Shown here piece by piece: positions 1 to 5,724 of a stretch of DNA of 7,384 nt. Position 1 is the first letter of the stretch; each line of letters begins with the position of its first letter. Location of the stretch: the NCBI GenBank assembly GCA_007130265.1, contig SLST01000232.1, forward strand, positions 1 through 7,384, in the 5' to 3' direction. Position numbers and translations under genes: made by a program. This DNA comes from Spirochaetales bacterium. Its GTDB lineage: Bacteria > Spirochaetota > Spirochaetia > DSM-27196 > SLST01. A model generated the notes under the pieces. That model was not told the origin of the DNA and did no database searches. It saw nothing but the letters and a program-made list of their open reading frames with translations.

Positions 1-139
1 GCTTCACTACTCACAACAATTTCGGCACCAGTCTTCTGGTTGAACGACGGCTCGCTGGTGTTTTGCGAGGGTACGACAGGCGGCGCGTGGCCACGGGTCG
101 TCGGCTGATCGCGAAGCGCTATCCCAAGCGCCGGCCGCG
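1..139. other. Edge region without a convincing gene
   Basis: No gene here can be supported. Two plus-strand frames are open from the window edge: one stops at 106-108, and the other runs to a stop at 174-176, inside the 3' end of the barrel gene. Either could be the last residues of a gene entering from the left, but neither shows a recognisable motif. Third-position GC is lower in the longer frame than in the clear genes of this window. The first 60 bases are visibly richer in A and T than the rest. The stretch also holds a 10-base palindrome (CGTGGCCACG, 86-95) and a small hairpin, listed separately. Confidence 0.4.
116..131 (-). terminator. Weak hairpin after the barrel gene, possible terminator
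   Basis: Read on the minus strand, 5'-GCGCT-TGGGAT-AGCGC-3' forms a five-pair stem with a six-base loop, extendable by one G-U pair. It starts about nine bases after the stop codon of the outer-membrane barrel gene. There is no T-tract behind it, so it does not meet the usual intrinsic terminator pattern. The position is the main argument for it. Confidence 0.2.
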
Positions 140-1195
140 CTACAGCGGATCCGAGAAGAACCAGCCGGCGCGGTAGTCGACCCGAATCCACGGGTCCGAA
201 GGCGTCAGGTCAGGGAGGTTCGCCCCTATCCCCGCGCTGAGGACCACCGATCCGATGCGAAACGGCGCGAGAACCCGATGCTCGACGAACCCGCCCACTA
301 CCGCAGCACCGATCGCCTCTTCGCCTGACGGGCGAGCCAGTCCTGTCGCGCTCGCGGACACACGACCCGCGTCGAAGTAGGCGCCTCCCCCGGCGCTCAT
401 GGGCACGTAGAATTCGAAGGGCAGACGGAGCGCAACAGAAGCGGAAGCGGCTCCGCCGTGCGCGAGACGGTCGCTGCCGGTATAGCCGCGCAGACGGATG
501 TTCGAGAGCGCCGAGGCGGGAGCCGGGCCGGCGAGCCAACCGGGGTTCAGGTAACCGCGGTAACGCGCGAAGAGATCGACCTGCACCAACGGTGTGAAGA
601 GCGGAATCACCGTCTCCACGGATCCGGTCAGGTGGGCGGTCGAGTACGGTTCGTCGGTGATGCCGAACGCAACGGCCGCGCCTGCGCGAGCCGCGAATGC
701 CCGCTCGGGGAAGAAGTACTCGTCCGCGGTGATGAACCGCAGGTCCATCTCCGCGCCCACGACCGGATACGGGTCGGACTCGACGAAGAACCCGCCAGGC
801 ACTCCGCCGGTCGTCTGCGCACCGGCGGCGTCGCGCCCGGTAGGGAGCCGGTAGACCGCGTGCAGCCGCGTGCCGAGGTCGACCTGAAAGGCGCCGGTGA
901 TCCGGTCACCGGCCAGGTTCTGGATGAGCACGGCTCCCAGCCCCAGGTCGTGAAGCGTGGCGTCGACGTCCGGCGCGTAGGAGAACACGGCACCGCCGAA
1001 GAAGCGGGCTTCCCGCCCCGGGATCAGGAGTGAGTAATGGCGTGCAAACGTATACCCTACGTGGGCGCCGTGTTCGTTGATCTCCGGAAGCGGGCTGAAC
1101 TCTCCGGCCGTCGCGGCACCAGCGCCCCCGCCCAGCAGCACCACGGCCAGGAGCATCACGCGACGACGCGCGGAGGCGTATGGGCGGCTACTCAT
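140..1195 (-). CDS. Outer-membrane beta-barrel protein, Omp85 (BamA/TamA)-like barrel without POTRA domains
   Basis: This is a 351-residue exported protein. Residues 1-31 form a signal peptide: arginines at 10-12, a hydrophobic core at 14-22, and a probable signal peptidase I site after the small residues ATA-G. The rest alternates polar and apolar residues with many glycines and aromatics, as in outer-membrane beta strands. The last third resembles the end of an Omp85 barrel: LRGY at 235-238 matches the [VI]RG[FY] motif of loop L6, LRLPF follows at 256-260, then GGGAYFDAGRV at 269-279 and a strand pattern PWIRVDYRAGWFF near the end. Only about 320 mature residues remain, enough for a 16-strand barrel but not for POTRA domains. 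The chain ends in SDPL, not in the usual terminal Phe. I chose the ATG at 1195 because GGGAGGA lies six bases upstream and the signal peptide then begins correctly; an upstream in-frame start would add residues before it. The start overlaps the end of the hydrolase gene, implying translational coupling. The Omp85 assignment is motif-based and moderate; another barrel family is possible. Confidence 0.72.
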   Translation of the reverse strand: MSSRPYASARRRVMLLAVVLLGGGAGAATAGEFSPLPEINEHGAHVGYTFARHYSLLIPGREARFFGGAVFSYAPDVDATLHDLGLGAVLIQNLAGDRITGAFQVDLGTRLHAVYRLPTGRDAAGAQTTGGVPGGFFVESDPYPVVGAEMDLRFITADEYFFPERAFAARAGAAVAFGITDEPYSTAHLTGSVETVIPLFTPLVQVDLFARYRGYLNPGWLAGPAPASALSNIRLRGYTGSDRLAHGGAASASVALRLPFEFYVPMSAGGGAYFDAGRVSASATGLARPSGEEAIGAAVVGGFVEHRVLAPFRIGSVVLSAGIGANLPDLTPSDPWIRVDYRAGWFFSDPL

Positions 1196-2960
1196 CGCGA
1201 TCCTCCCGGGCCGGGTAATAGCGAAGCGCGTCAACGACCACCTCTGCCGACCGCTCTCGGCTGAAGACGAGCTCGATCCCCGTGATCGGCGTGCTCGGAT
1301 CAACGGGCACGACGACCGATCGCGGGATATTGTGCCGCAGTCGCCGGAAGAGCATGGTGACTTCGGGCGCAGGACGGATCGAAGCGAGACGGGTCAGGTC
1401 GATCCGTTCGGTCCGGTCCGAGCCGTGTCGCACGACGAGCTCGAAGGCGAGTGGGTCGTTCCCGTCGTCGCCCGCGGCGAGCGACACGGCGGTGATGTCA
1501 AAGGCAAGGCGCTGCGCGCTGATCGCGTGACGCTCGCCTTCGGCGACGAACCGGAGCGTCGGTGGCGTTGGGTCCGAGTCGGCCGGTGGCGACGCGGCAT
1601 CTCCGTCGCCTGCGTCGGAATCCGGAGCCTCCCAGCTGCCGGAGAAGGCCCAGCGATCGGAGACGATCTCTCCCTCCGTGGAGAACGGCATCCGCCGCTC
1701 GCGCGCGCGCTGGAAACCGTCGACGCTGATCCGCCACCCGTCGAGCCGAGCGGTCTCGAGGAACGGATCGTCGTCGAAGTCGGCGATCGTCACCGCCACG
1801 TTATCCGAGAAGTGCGTGATGTACCGGGTCTCAGGGAGCCAGTCGCGGGCCCGAAGCGGGTCAGCCAGGAAGTCACGGTACCCCGGCTCGCGATCGAAGC
1901 CGGCCAGCAGGGCCGCGGTCATCGTAACGAGTGCGATACGCTGCTGATCCGAATCTGTGAGCAGATTCGCTCGAAGCGTCGTGAGCGGGTCCTGACTCCG
2001 GGCCCAAAAGGTGTTGAACTGCGCGTGATTTGCACCGTATATCCAGATGCCGGCGCGAATCACGTCGCGCAGAGGAGCGTCCACCGGCTCGCGTTGGACG
2101 AAGCGCAGGCCGTAGTGCTCGCTCACGTCGCCGTCGTGTGACCCGTGCAGCACGAGGTAGTCAACGTCACGCGGTACCGTCAGAGGGCGTCCGGCCGGGC
2201 GGTACTGCCCTTCTACCGGTGCGATGGAAATAACGGCTCGGATGGGCAGCCCGAAGGAGAAGGGGACCGTGGCGTCGTCCGGATAAGCAGTGAATAGGTT
2301 GAAGACCGACGCGTGCACCGCGGCCTCTCCTCCGCGCGAGTGGCCGGCGACGGCAACCCGGTCAGTGTCTACGCGGCCGTAGAGCGGATTAGCCGGGTCT
2401 TCGTTCCAGCCAAGGATGAGCTTCGCGTGCTCGAGGAGCACGATCGCCCGCGCATCGTTCTCGTCCGAAAGGCCGTTCAGGAAGTTCTGGTCAACCGACG
2501 CGAAGATCATCCCGTGCGACGCGAGGTGGCGGCCAAGGTAGTCGTAGCCGGCCTCCGAGAACCAGAAGGGCGGGTGGTTGCCATGGACCATGACGACGAC
2601 GGGGTATACTCCCGGTTCGCCCGGGTAGTGAAGACGCCCGTTGAGCGGTACCGCGTCGGCCCCATACCCCCAGTAGCGCTCTTCGACCTCGTCGACGAAG
2701 GCCGACAGGTCGACGGTCCCGGTGCGAACGCCAACGGCCTGCGGGGCGTACTCCGGGCGCCTTGGATTGTCACCGCCCGAGTAGAGAAGCATCGCCGGCG
2801 TCCAGGGCCCGGGCCGGCCGGGATCGGGAAGCCCGAGTACGGGTCGCTCCCGGTCGTCGCGGTCGGCCAGTGATTGCGGCGGGATCGTCGCGCAGCCACC
2901 GGCGAGGAGCACGGCCGCGAGAGACAGCAGGTAGAATAGGAGATGCTGGATGCGGCGCAT
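1188..2960 (-). CDS. Lipid-anchored alpha/beta hydrolase with C-terminal beta-rich domain
   Basis: This is a 590-residue predicted lipoprotein. Residues 1-22 are a lipoprotein signal (MRRI, hydrophobic stretch, LAGG) and Cys23 is the likely lipidated residue; Ala at -3 makes the lipobox slightly atypical. Residues about 117-360 form an alpha/beta-hydrolase core: MVHGNH (124-129) at the oxyanion-hole position, the nucleophile elbow GHSRGG with Ser208, a candidate acid at Asp276 or Asp278 in the HGSHDGD stretch, and a candidate catalytic His312 in GANHAQF. The core looks closest to chlorophyllase/PETase/dienelactone-hydrolase-type enzymes, so an ester substrate is likely, but I cannot name it. 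Residues about 385-590 look like a beta-sandwich, interrupted by an Asp/Pro/Ala-rich low-complexity stretch at 447-467, and may bind substrate or the cell surface. An alternative ATG at 3053 would place 31 residues before the lipoprotein signal and is rejected. No good Shine-Dalgarno precedes 2960. The 3' end overlaps the barrel gene by eight bases, so the two are probably co-translated. Confidence 0.9.
   Translation of the reverse strand: MRRIQHLLFYLLSLAAVLLAGGCATIPPQSLADRDDRERPVLGLPDPGRPGPWTPAMLLYSGGDNPRRPEYAPQAVGVRTGTVDLSAFVDEVEERYWGYGADAVPLNGRLHYPGEPGVYPVVVMVHGNHPPFWFSEAGYDYLGRHLASHGMIFASVDQNFLNGLSDENDARAIVLLEHAKLILGWNEDPANPLYGRVDTDRVAVAGHSRGGEAAVHASVFNLFTAYPDDATVPFSFGLPIRAVISIAPVEGQYRPAGRPLTVPRDVDYLVLHGSHDGDVSEHYGLRFVQREPVDAPLRDVIRAGIWIYGANHAQFNTFWARSQDPLTTLRANLLTDSDQQRIALVTMTAALLAGFDREPGYRDFLADPLRARDWLPETRYITHFSDNVAVTIADFDDDPFLETARLDGWRISVDGFQRARERRMPFSTEGEIVSDRWAFSGSWEAPDSDAGDGDAASPPADSDPTPPTLRFVAEGERHAISAQRLAFDITAVSLAAGDDGNDPLAFELVVRHGSDRTERIDLTRLASIRPAPEVTMLFRRLRHNIPRSVVVPVDPSTPITGIELVFSRERSAEVVVDALRYYPAREDRDE
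1201..1207 (-). promoter_or_regulatory. Ribosome binding site that sets the barrel-gene start
   Basis: The minus strand reads GGGAGGA, with the GGAGG core six bases before the ATG at 1195. It lies inside the last codons of the upstream hydrolase gene. It supports the internal start over the longer open frame that extends upstream to 1303. Confidence 0.7.
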
Positions 2961-2968
2961 TTCCGGGG

Positions 2969-2998
2969 AGTATAGACCGGTGCGATCCGGCGCGTCCA
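2969..2998 (-). promoter_or_regulatory. Possible promoter for the hydrolase-barrel operon
   Basis: On the minus strand TATACT (2969-2974) is a five-of-six match to a -10 element, and TGGACG (2993-2998) is a four-of-six match to a -35 element, with an 18-base spacer. The -10 ends eight bases before the ATG at 2960, so transcription would begin at or very near the start codon. That would give a leaderless or almost leaderless mRNA, which fits the absence of a ribosome binding site. Confidence 0.35.
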
Positions 2999-3005
2999 GT
3001 CTCCC

Positions 3006-3035
3006 TTGCCCTCTGAGGGCTGATTCCCCATAGTG
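3006..3035 (+). promoter_or_regulatory. Weak possible promoter for the Ere/ChaN-like gene and symporter
   Basis: TTGCCC (3006-3011) and CATAGT (3030-3035) are each four-of-six matches to -35 and -10 consensus, separated by 18 bases. The -10-like element ends five bases before the ATG at 3041, and no Shine-Dalgarno sequence lies at normal distance. A leaderless transcript is possible; the match quality is low. Confidence 0.25.
3008..3020. promoter_or_regulatory. Inverted repeat in the divergent promoter region, candidate operator
   Basis: GCCCTC-T-GAGGGC is a perfect dyad with six-base arms and a single central base. It lies in the 80-base gap between two divergent genes that both encode lipoproteins. 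It overlaps the candidate -35 of the rightward promoter and lies just upstream of the candidate -35 of the leftward one, where a bound regulator could affect both. The size and near-continuous symmetry suit a small dimeric regulator, but no regulator gene is in the window. Confidence 0.35.
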
Positions 3036-3040
3036 TACCC

Positions 3041-4267
3041 ATGTGTTCTTCACGAACCCGTTCGGCCCTGCCTCTCCTCGCGCTCCTGCTATCCGGCATC
3101 CTCGCCCTCGCCGGCTGCGTCACGGCAGACTCGCCGGGAGTGCGCGACGCGCTTGACGCGCAGATCGAAACCTTCGTCCCGGGAGAGGTGCCGGAGGCGC
3201 TCGTACAGACGCTCTCTGCGCGACGGGTGATCCTGCTCGGCGAGACCCACTACGTGCAAGAGCACCAGGAGTTCGTGCTCGAGTTGCTGAGGCGTCTGCA
3301 CCAGAGCGGGTTGCGATGGTTCACGCAAGAGATGGCGCATGCCTACAGCTGGATCGTCGAGGACTACGTGCTGGGGCTCAGGGAAGACTACCCGGAACCG
3401 GCTCGGCGGATGGACGAGTACTGGATAGAGGGGCTTCGCAGCTTCAACGCGGATCTGCCTGAAGCCGAGCGGATCAGGATGCGCTACATGGACATGAATC
3501 ACGCGCCTGATGCATTCATGGTGTCGCTGTCGTGGATGGTGAACCGGACGCCGGTCGGACAGCGCGTCGGCCCTCTGGCTTCGAACGTATTCGCGACCAC
3601 CCCCGGGACCGACGCGTACGTCGAGGCTGTCACGGAGCTTGCAGATCGCCTGGGTGCGGCCTCTGATGCGCTCATGGACGAGTTGGGCCCCTGGTACCAG
3701 CGGCTCGCGGAGGCGGTGTGGATCGAGATCAGAAGCCTGCCGCTGCGCGGAGAGCACGACGTCCACGCGCGTGAGCGCATCATGATCGACCTGGCCGACC
3801 GTACGATCGACGAAGCGGCCGGTTCAGCCGTGGCGATCAACGTAGGGATGTACCACGCGCAGAAGCGCCGATACATGGGAACCCGGCAGGAGTGGCTGGG
3901 AGAATACCTCGCCGCAGACGCGGACCGGTTCGGCGGCGCCGGGCAGCTCTACTCGATCGCATTCTGGGGGTTCGACGGCGAACGAATACGATGGTTCCTG
4001 GACCGGGAACCGCAGCCGGTACCCGCGGCAATGGAGCGGCCGGCGTCCAACCTGAGCCGGCAGATCGCGGAGGCCGTGACTCGGCGCGACGGCGCCGACC
4101 GTCCGGAATCGGCTGCTTTCGTCGATCTCTCGCATCCGGTATTCGCTCGCCGCATGCCTGTCGCCTTCGTACACTCTCCGCTGCGGGCCGCCCCGGGCCG
4201 CCAGTTCGACGCCTACGTCATCTTTCCGGAGATTCGCGTGCTTGAATCGATTCGGCGGAACTTATAG
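3041..4267 (+). CDS. Lipoprotein of the erythromycin-esterase/ChaN/Tiki-like superfamily
   Basis: This is a 408-residue predicted lipoprotein. Residues 1-25 carry basic residues, a leucine-rich core and a classic lipobox LAGC with Cys26. The body resembles the EreA/ChaN/TraB-Tiki group of metal- or heme-linked hydrolase-like folds: a strand followed by LLGETH (65-70), an EF.LELL helix (77-83), QEM (96-98) on the next strand, then MDMNH at 150-154, RERIMIDL at 244-251, and AINVGMYHAQKR at 265-276. In the erythromycin-esterase family the first GExxH, the following Glu, a distal Arg and a late His line the active centre. His70, Glu97, Arg246 and His272 are the candidate counterparts here. Length fits Ere proteins (about 400 residues) better than ChaN (usually under 300). 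Known Ere enzymes are cytoplasmic; this one is predicted to be outside the inner membrane, so macrolide resistance is not implied. Substrate is unknown. It is followed after 19 bases by the symporter gene, probably in one operon. The fold assignment is fairly confident, the activity is not. Confidence 0.87.
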   Translation: MCSSRTRSALPLLALLLSGILALAGCVTADSPGVRDALDAQIETFVPGEVPEALVQTLSARRVILLGETHYVQEHQEFVLELLRRLHQSGLRWFTQEMAHAYSWIVEDYVLGLREDYPEPARRMDEYWIEGLRSFNADLPEAERIRMRYMDMNHAPDAFMVSLSWMVNRTPVGQRVGPLASNVFATTPGTDAYVEAVTELADRLGAASDALMDELGPWYQRLAEAVWIEIRSLPLRGEHDVHARERIMIDLADRTIDEAAGSAVAINVGMYHAQKRRYMGTRQEWLGEYLAADADRFGGAGQLYSIAFWGFDGERIRWFLDREPQPVPAAMERPASNLSRQIAEAVTRRDGADRPESAAFVDLSHPVFARRMPVAFVHSPLRAAPGRQFDAYVIFPEIRVLESIRRNL

Positions 4268-4276
4268 ACCGCCGAC

Positions 4277-4282
4277 AGGAGG
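4277..4282 (+). promoter_or_regulatory. Strong ribosome binding site that sets the symporter start
   Basis: AGGAGG is four bases before the ATG at 4287, in the 19-base gap after the preceding stop codon. It decides for this ATG against the in-frame TTG at 4242, which would overlap the upstream gene and add 15 polar residues before the first membrane segment. Confidence 0.8.
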
Positions 4283-4286
4283 AGCG

Positions 4287-5696
4287 ATGGAACAGCTTGT
4301 CTCGTTCGCGTGGCTCGGGGTCGCGTTGATCCTGGGAAAACTGCTTCGCGGGTGGATCCCGGCGCTCAAGCGCGCGTTCATACCAAGCTCGATCATCGGC
4401 GGACTCTCCCTCCTCCTGATCGGACCGGAGGTCCTCGGACGAGTCGCGCCCGGGATCCCGCCGTTAGTCACGGCGACGTCGGTCGCGATCTGGTCGACGA
4501 TCCCGGGTTTCCTCATCAACATCGTGTTCGCCGCGCTCTTCTTGGGCAAGGTCATCCCCGGCCTGAAGGAGATCTGGGGCAAGGCGGGTCCGCAGGTCGC
4601 CTTCAGTCACACGATCGCGTGGGGACAATACGTCGTCGGTTTTGCGGTCACGGCCGTATTGCTCGTGCCGCTGTTCGGGGTCGAGCCTATGTTCGGCGCG
4701 CTCATCGAGATAGGTTTTATCGGCGGGCACGGCACCGCCGCGGGTCTCGGGCAGACCTTCGCGGACCTCGGCTGGCCGCAGGGACAGGACCTCGCGCTCG
4801 GCGTCGCAACGATTGGTGTCCTGATGGGCGTCCTGACCGGCATCGTTCTCGTCAACTGGGGTGTGAAGCGGGGCTACACACGCGCCGTGCGTACGGAGGC
4901 GGAGGCGGAGGAAGACATCGAAGCGGCGGGCGAGGAGCACGACACGACCGAGAGCGAGATCGCGCCGCACGGAGAGTCGGACAACCCAAAATCGACGGTA
5001 CAGATCGAGAGCATGGAGCCGATGACGTTTCACCTTGCCTACATCGGTGCGTCCATTGGAATCGGCGCGCTCCTGCTGCGCGGGCTCGTGCTCCTCGAGT
5101 CGCTCCTGCTCGAGCCCCTGGGCGCTCCGGAGCTCCTCGCGCACGTCCCGCTCTTCCCGCTCGCGATGGTCGGGGGAATCATCGTGCAGAAGATCCATAG
5201 CCGCTTCTTCCCTGGGGATCTTGACCGCGTGATGGTCCTCCGACTCCAGGGTTCGGCGCTCGACCTGCTGATCGTCTCGGCGCTCGCATCGCTCGCGCTC
5301 AGCGCGATTGCCGACGCATGGCTGCCGCTACTCGTACTGGTCGTCTCCGGGATAACGTGGACGGTTGCATGCTTCGTGTTCTTCGCTCCGAGGATGATGC
5401 AGGACTACTGGTTCGAAAGAGGGATCGGCGACTTCGGCCAGTCGCTCGGGGTCACGGCAACCGGTCTGCTGCTCATGAGAATCGTCGACCCCAGATCGCA
5501 GACGCCCGCGTTCGAGTCGTTCGGCTACAAGCAGCTCCTCTTCGAACCGCTCCTCGGAGGCGGCCTGTTCACCGCGATGTCGGTGCCGCTCGTATTCGCA
5601 TTCGGGCTCGTGCCGATGCTGGTCGTCTGCTCGGCGATCATGGTGATCTGGATCGTGATCGGCATGCTCCTTGGGAGACAGCGGAGGACGCGGTGA
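4287..5696 (+). CDS. GltS-type sodium:glutamate symporter homologue
   Basis: This is a 469-residue inner-membrane protein with roughly ten to twelve hydrophobic segments arranged as two related halves. The GltS family (ESS family, Glt_symporter domain) imports glutamate with Na+ and has an inverted repeat of two units, each with a glycine-rich re-entrant loop. Here the first loop is GFIGGHGTAAG (143-153), matching the GGHGT signature of GltS. The second is GIGDFGQSLGVTATG (379-393), matching the GFGLGATPTA region of the second repeat. Near the N terminus, IPSSIIGGL (32-40) corresponds to the IPEPVAGG stretch of E. coli GltS. E. coli GltS is about 400 residues; the extra length is mostly a charged, Glu-rich loop at about 195-245 between the halves. 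The altered second loop (Asp382 and Gln385 where GltS has Cys-Gly-Phe-Gly context) means the substrate may be a different carboxylate. The gene probably shares a transcript with the lipoprotein gene upstream and converges on the cotransporter gene. Family call is strong, glutamate specificity is inferred. Confidence 0.9.
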   Translation: MEQLVSFAWLGVALILGKLLRGWIPALKRAFIPSSIIGGLSLLLIGPEVLGRVAPGIPPLVTATSVAIWSTIPGFLINIVFAALFLGKVIPGLKEIWGKAGPQVAFSHTIAWGQYVVGFAVTAVLLVPLFGVEPMFGALIEIGFIGGHGTAAGLGQTFADLGWPQGQDLALGVATIGVLMGVLTGIVLVNWGVKRGYTRAVRTEAEAEEDIEAAGEEHDTTESEIAPHGESDNPKSTVQIESMEPMTFHLAYIGASIGIGALLLRGLVLLESLLLEPLGAPELLAHVPLFPLAMVGGIIVQKIHSRFFPGDLDRVMVLRLQGSALDLLIVSALASLALSAIADAWLPLLVLVVSGITWTVACFVFFAPRMMQDYWFERGIGDFGQSLGVTATGLLLMRIVDPRSQTPAFESFGYKQLLFEPLLGGGLFTAMSVPLVFAFGLVPMLVVCSAIMVIWIVIGMLLGRQRRTR

Positions 5697-5704
5697 CCGT
5701 CCTG

Positions 5705-5718
5705 CCACGGGCCCGTGG
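5705..5718. terminator. Palindrome between convergent genes, weak bidirectional terminator candidate
   Basis: CCACGGGCCCGTGG is a perfect 14-base palindrome nearly filling the 28-base gap between the stops of the symporter and the cotransporter genes. Folded as RNA it gives a five-pair stem with a GGCC loop from either strand. No T-tract follows on either strand, so intrinsic termination would be weak; it may instead block convergent read-through or be incidental in GC-rich DNA. Confidence 0.3.
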
Positions 5719-5724
5719 GTCAGA

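Noticed and set aside
458..1033. Plus-strand open frame (191 codons) opposite the barrel gene
   Set aside because: Arginine-rich, no recognisable motif, antisense to a gene with a signal peptide and proper start.
1077..2141. Long plus-strand open frame (354 codons) opposite the hydrolase
   Set aside because: It lies antisense to a well-supported gene, is rich in Arg, Val, Glu and Gly without any domain pattern, and has no ribosome binding site. GC-rich DNA gives such frames by chance.
2961..3053. Longer hydrolase start at 3053
   Set aside because: It would put 31 residues before the lipoprotein signal and overlap the start of the divergent gene. The ATG at 2960 gives a proper signal and lipobox.
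3041..4267. Macrolide-resistance gene (ere)
   Set aside because: Similarity is at superfamily motif level only, and the protein is predicted to be an exported lipoprotein, so a resistance role cannot be claimed.
4895..4912. GGAGGC-type hexamer repeat, about three copies
   Set aside because: It encodes part of the Glu/Ala-rich loop of the symporter and stays in frame. Three imperfect copies are too few to argue for phase variation.
4464..5198. Minus-strand open frame (244 codons) opposite the symporter
   Set aside because: Composition is almost entirely Arg, Asp, Glu and Leu, the usual antisense shadow of a membrane protein in GC-rich DNA.
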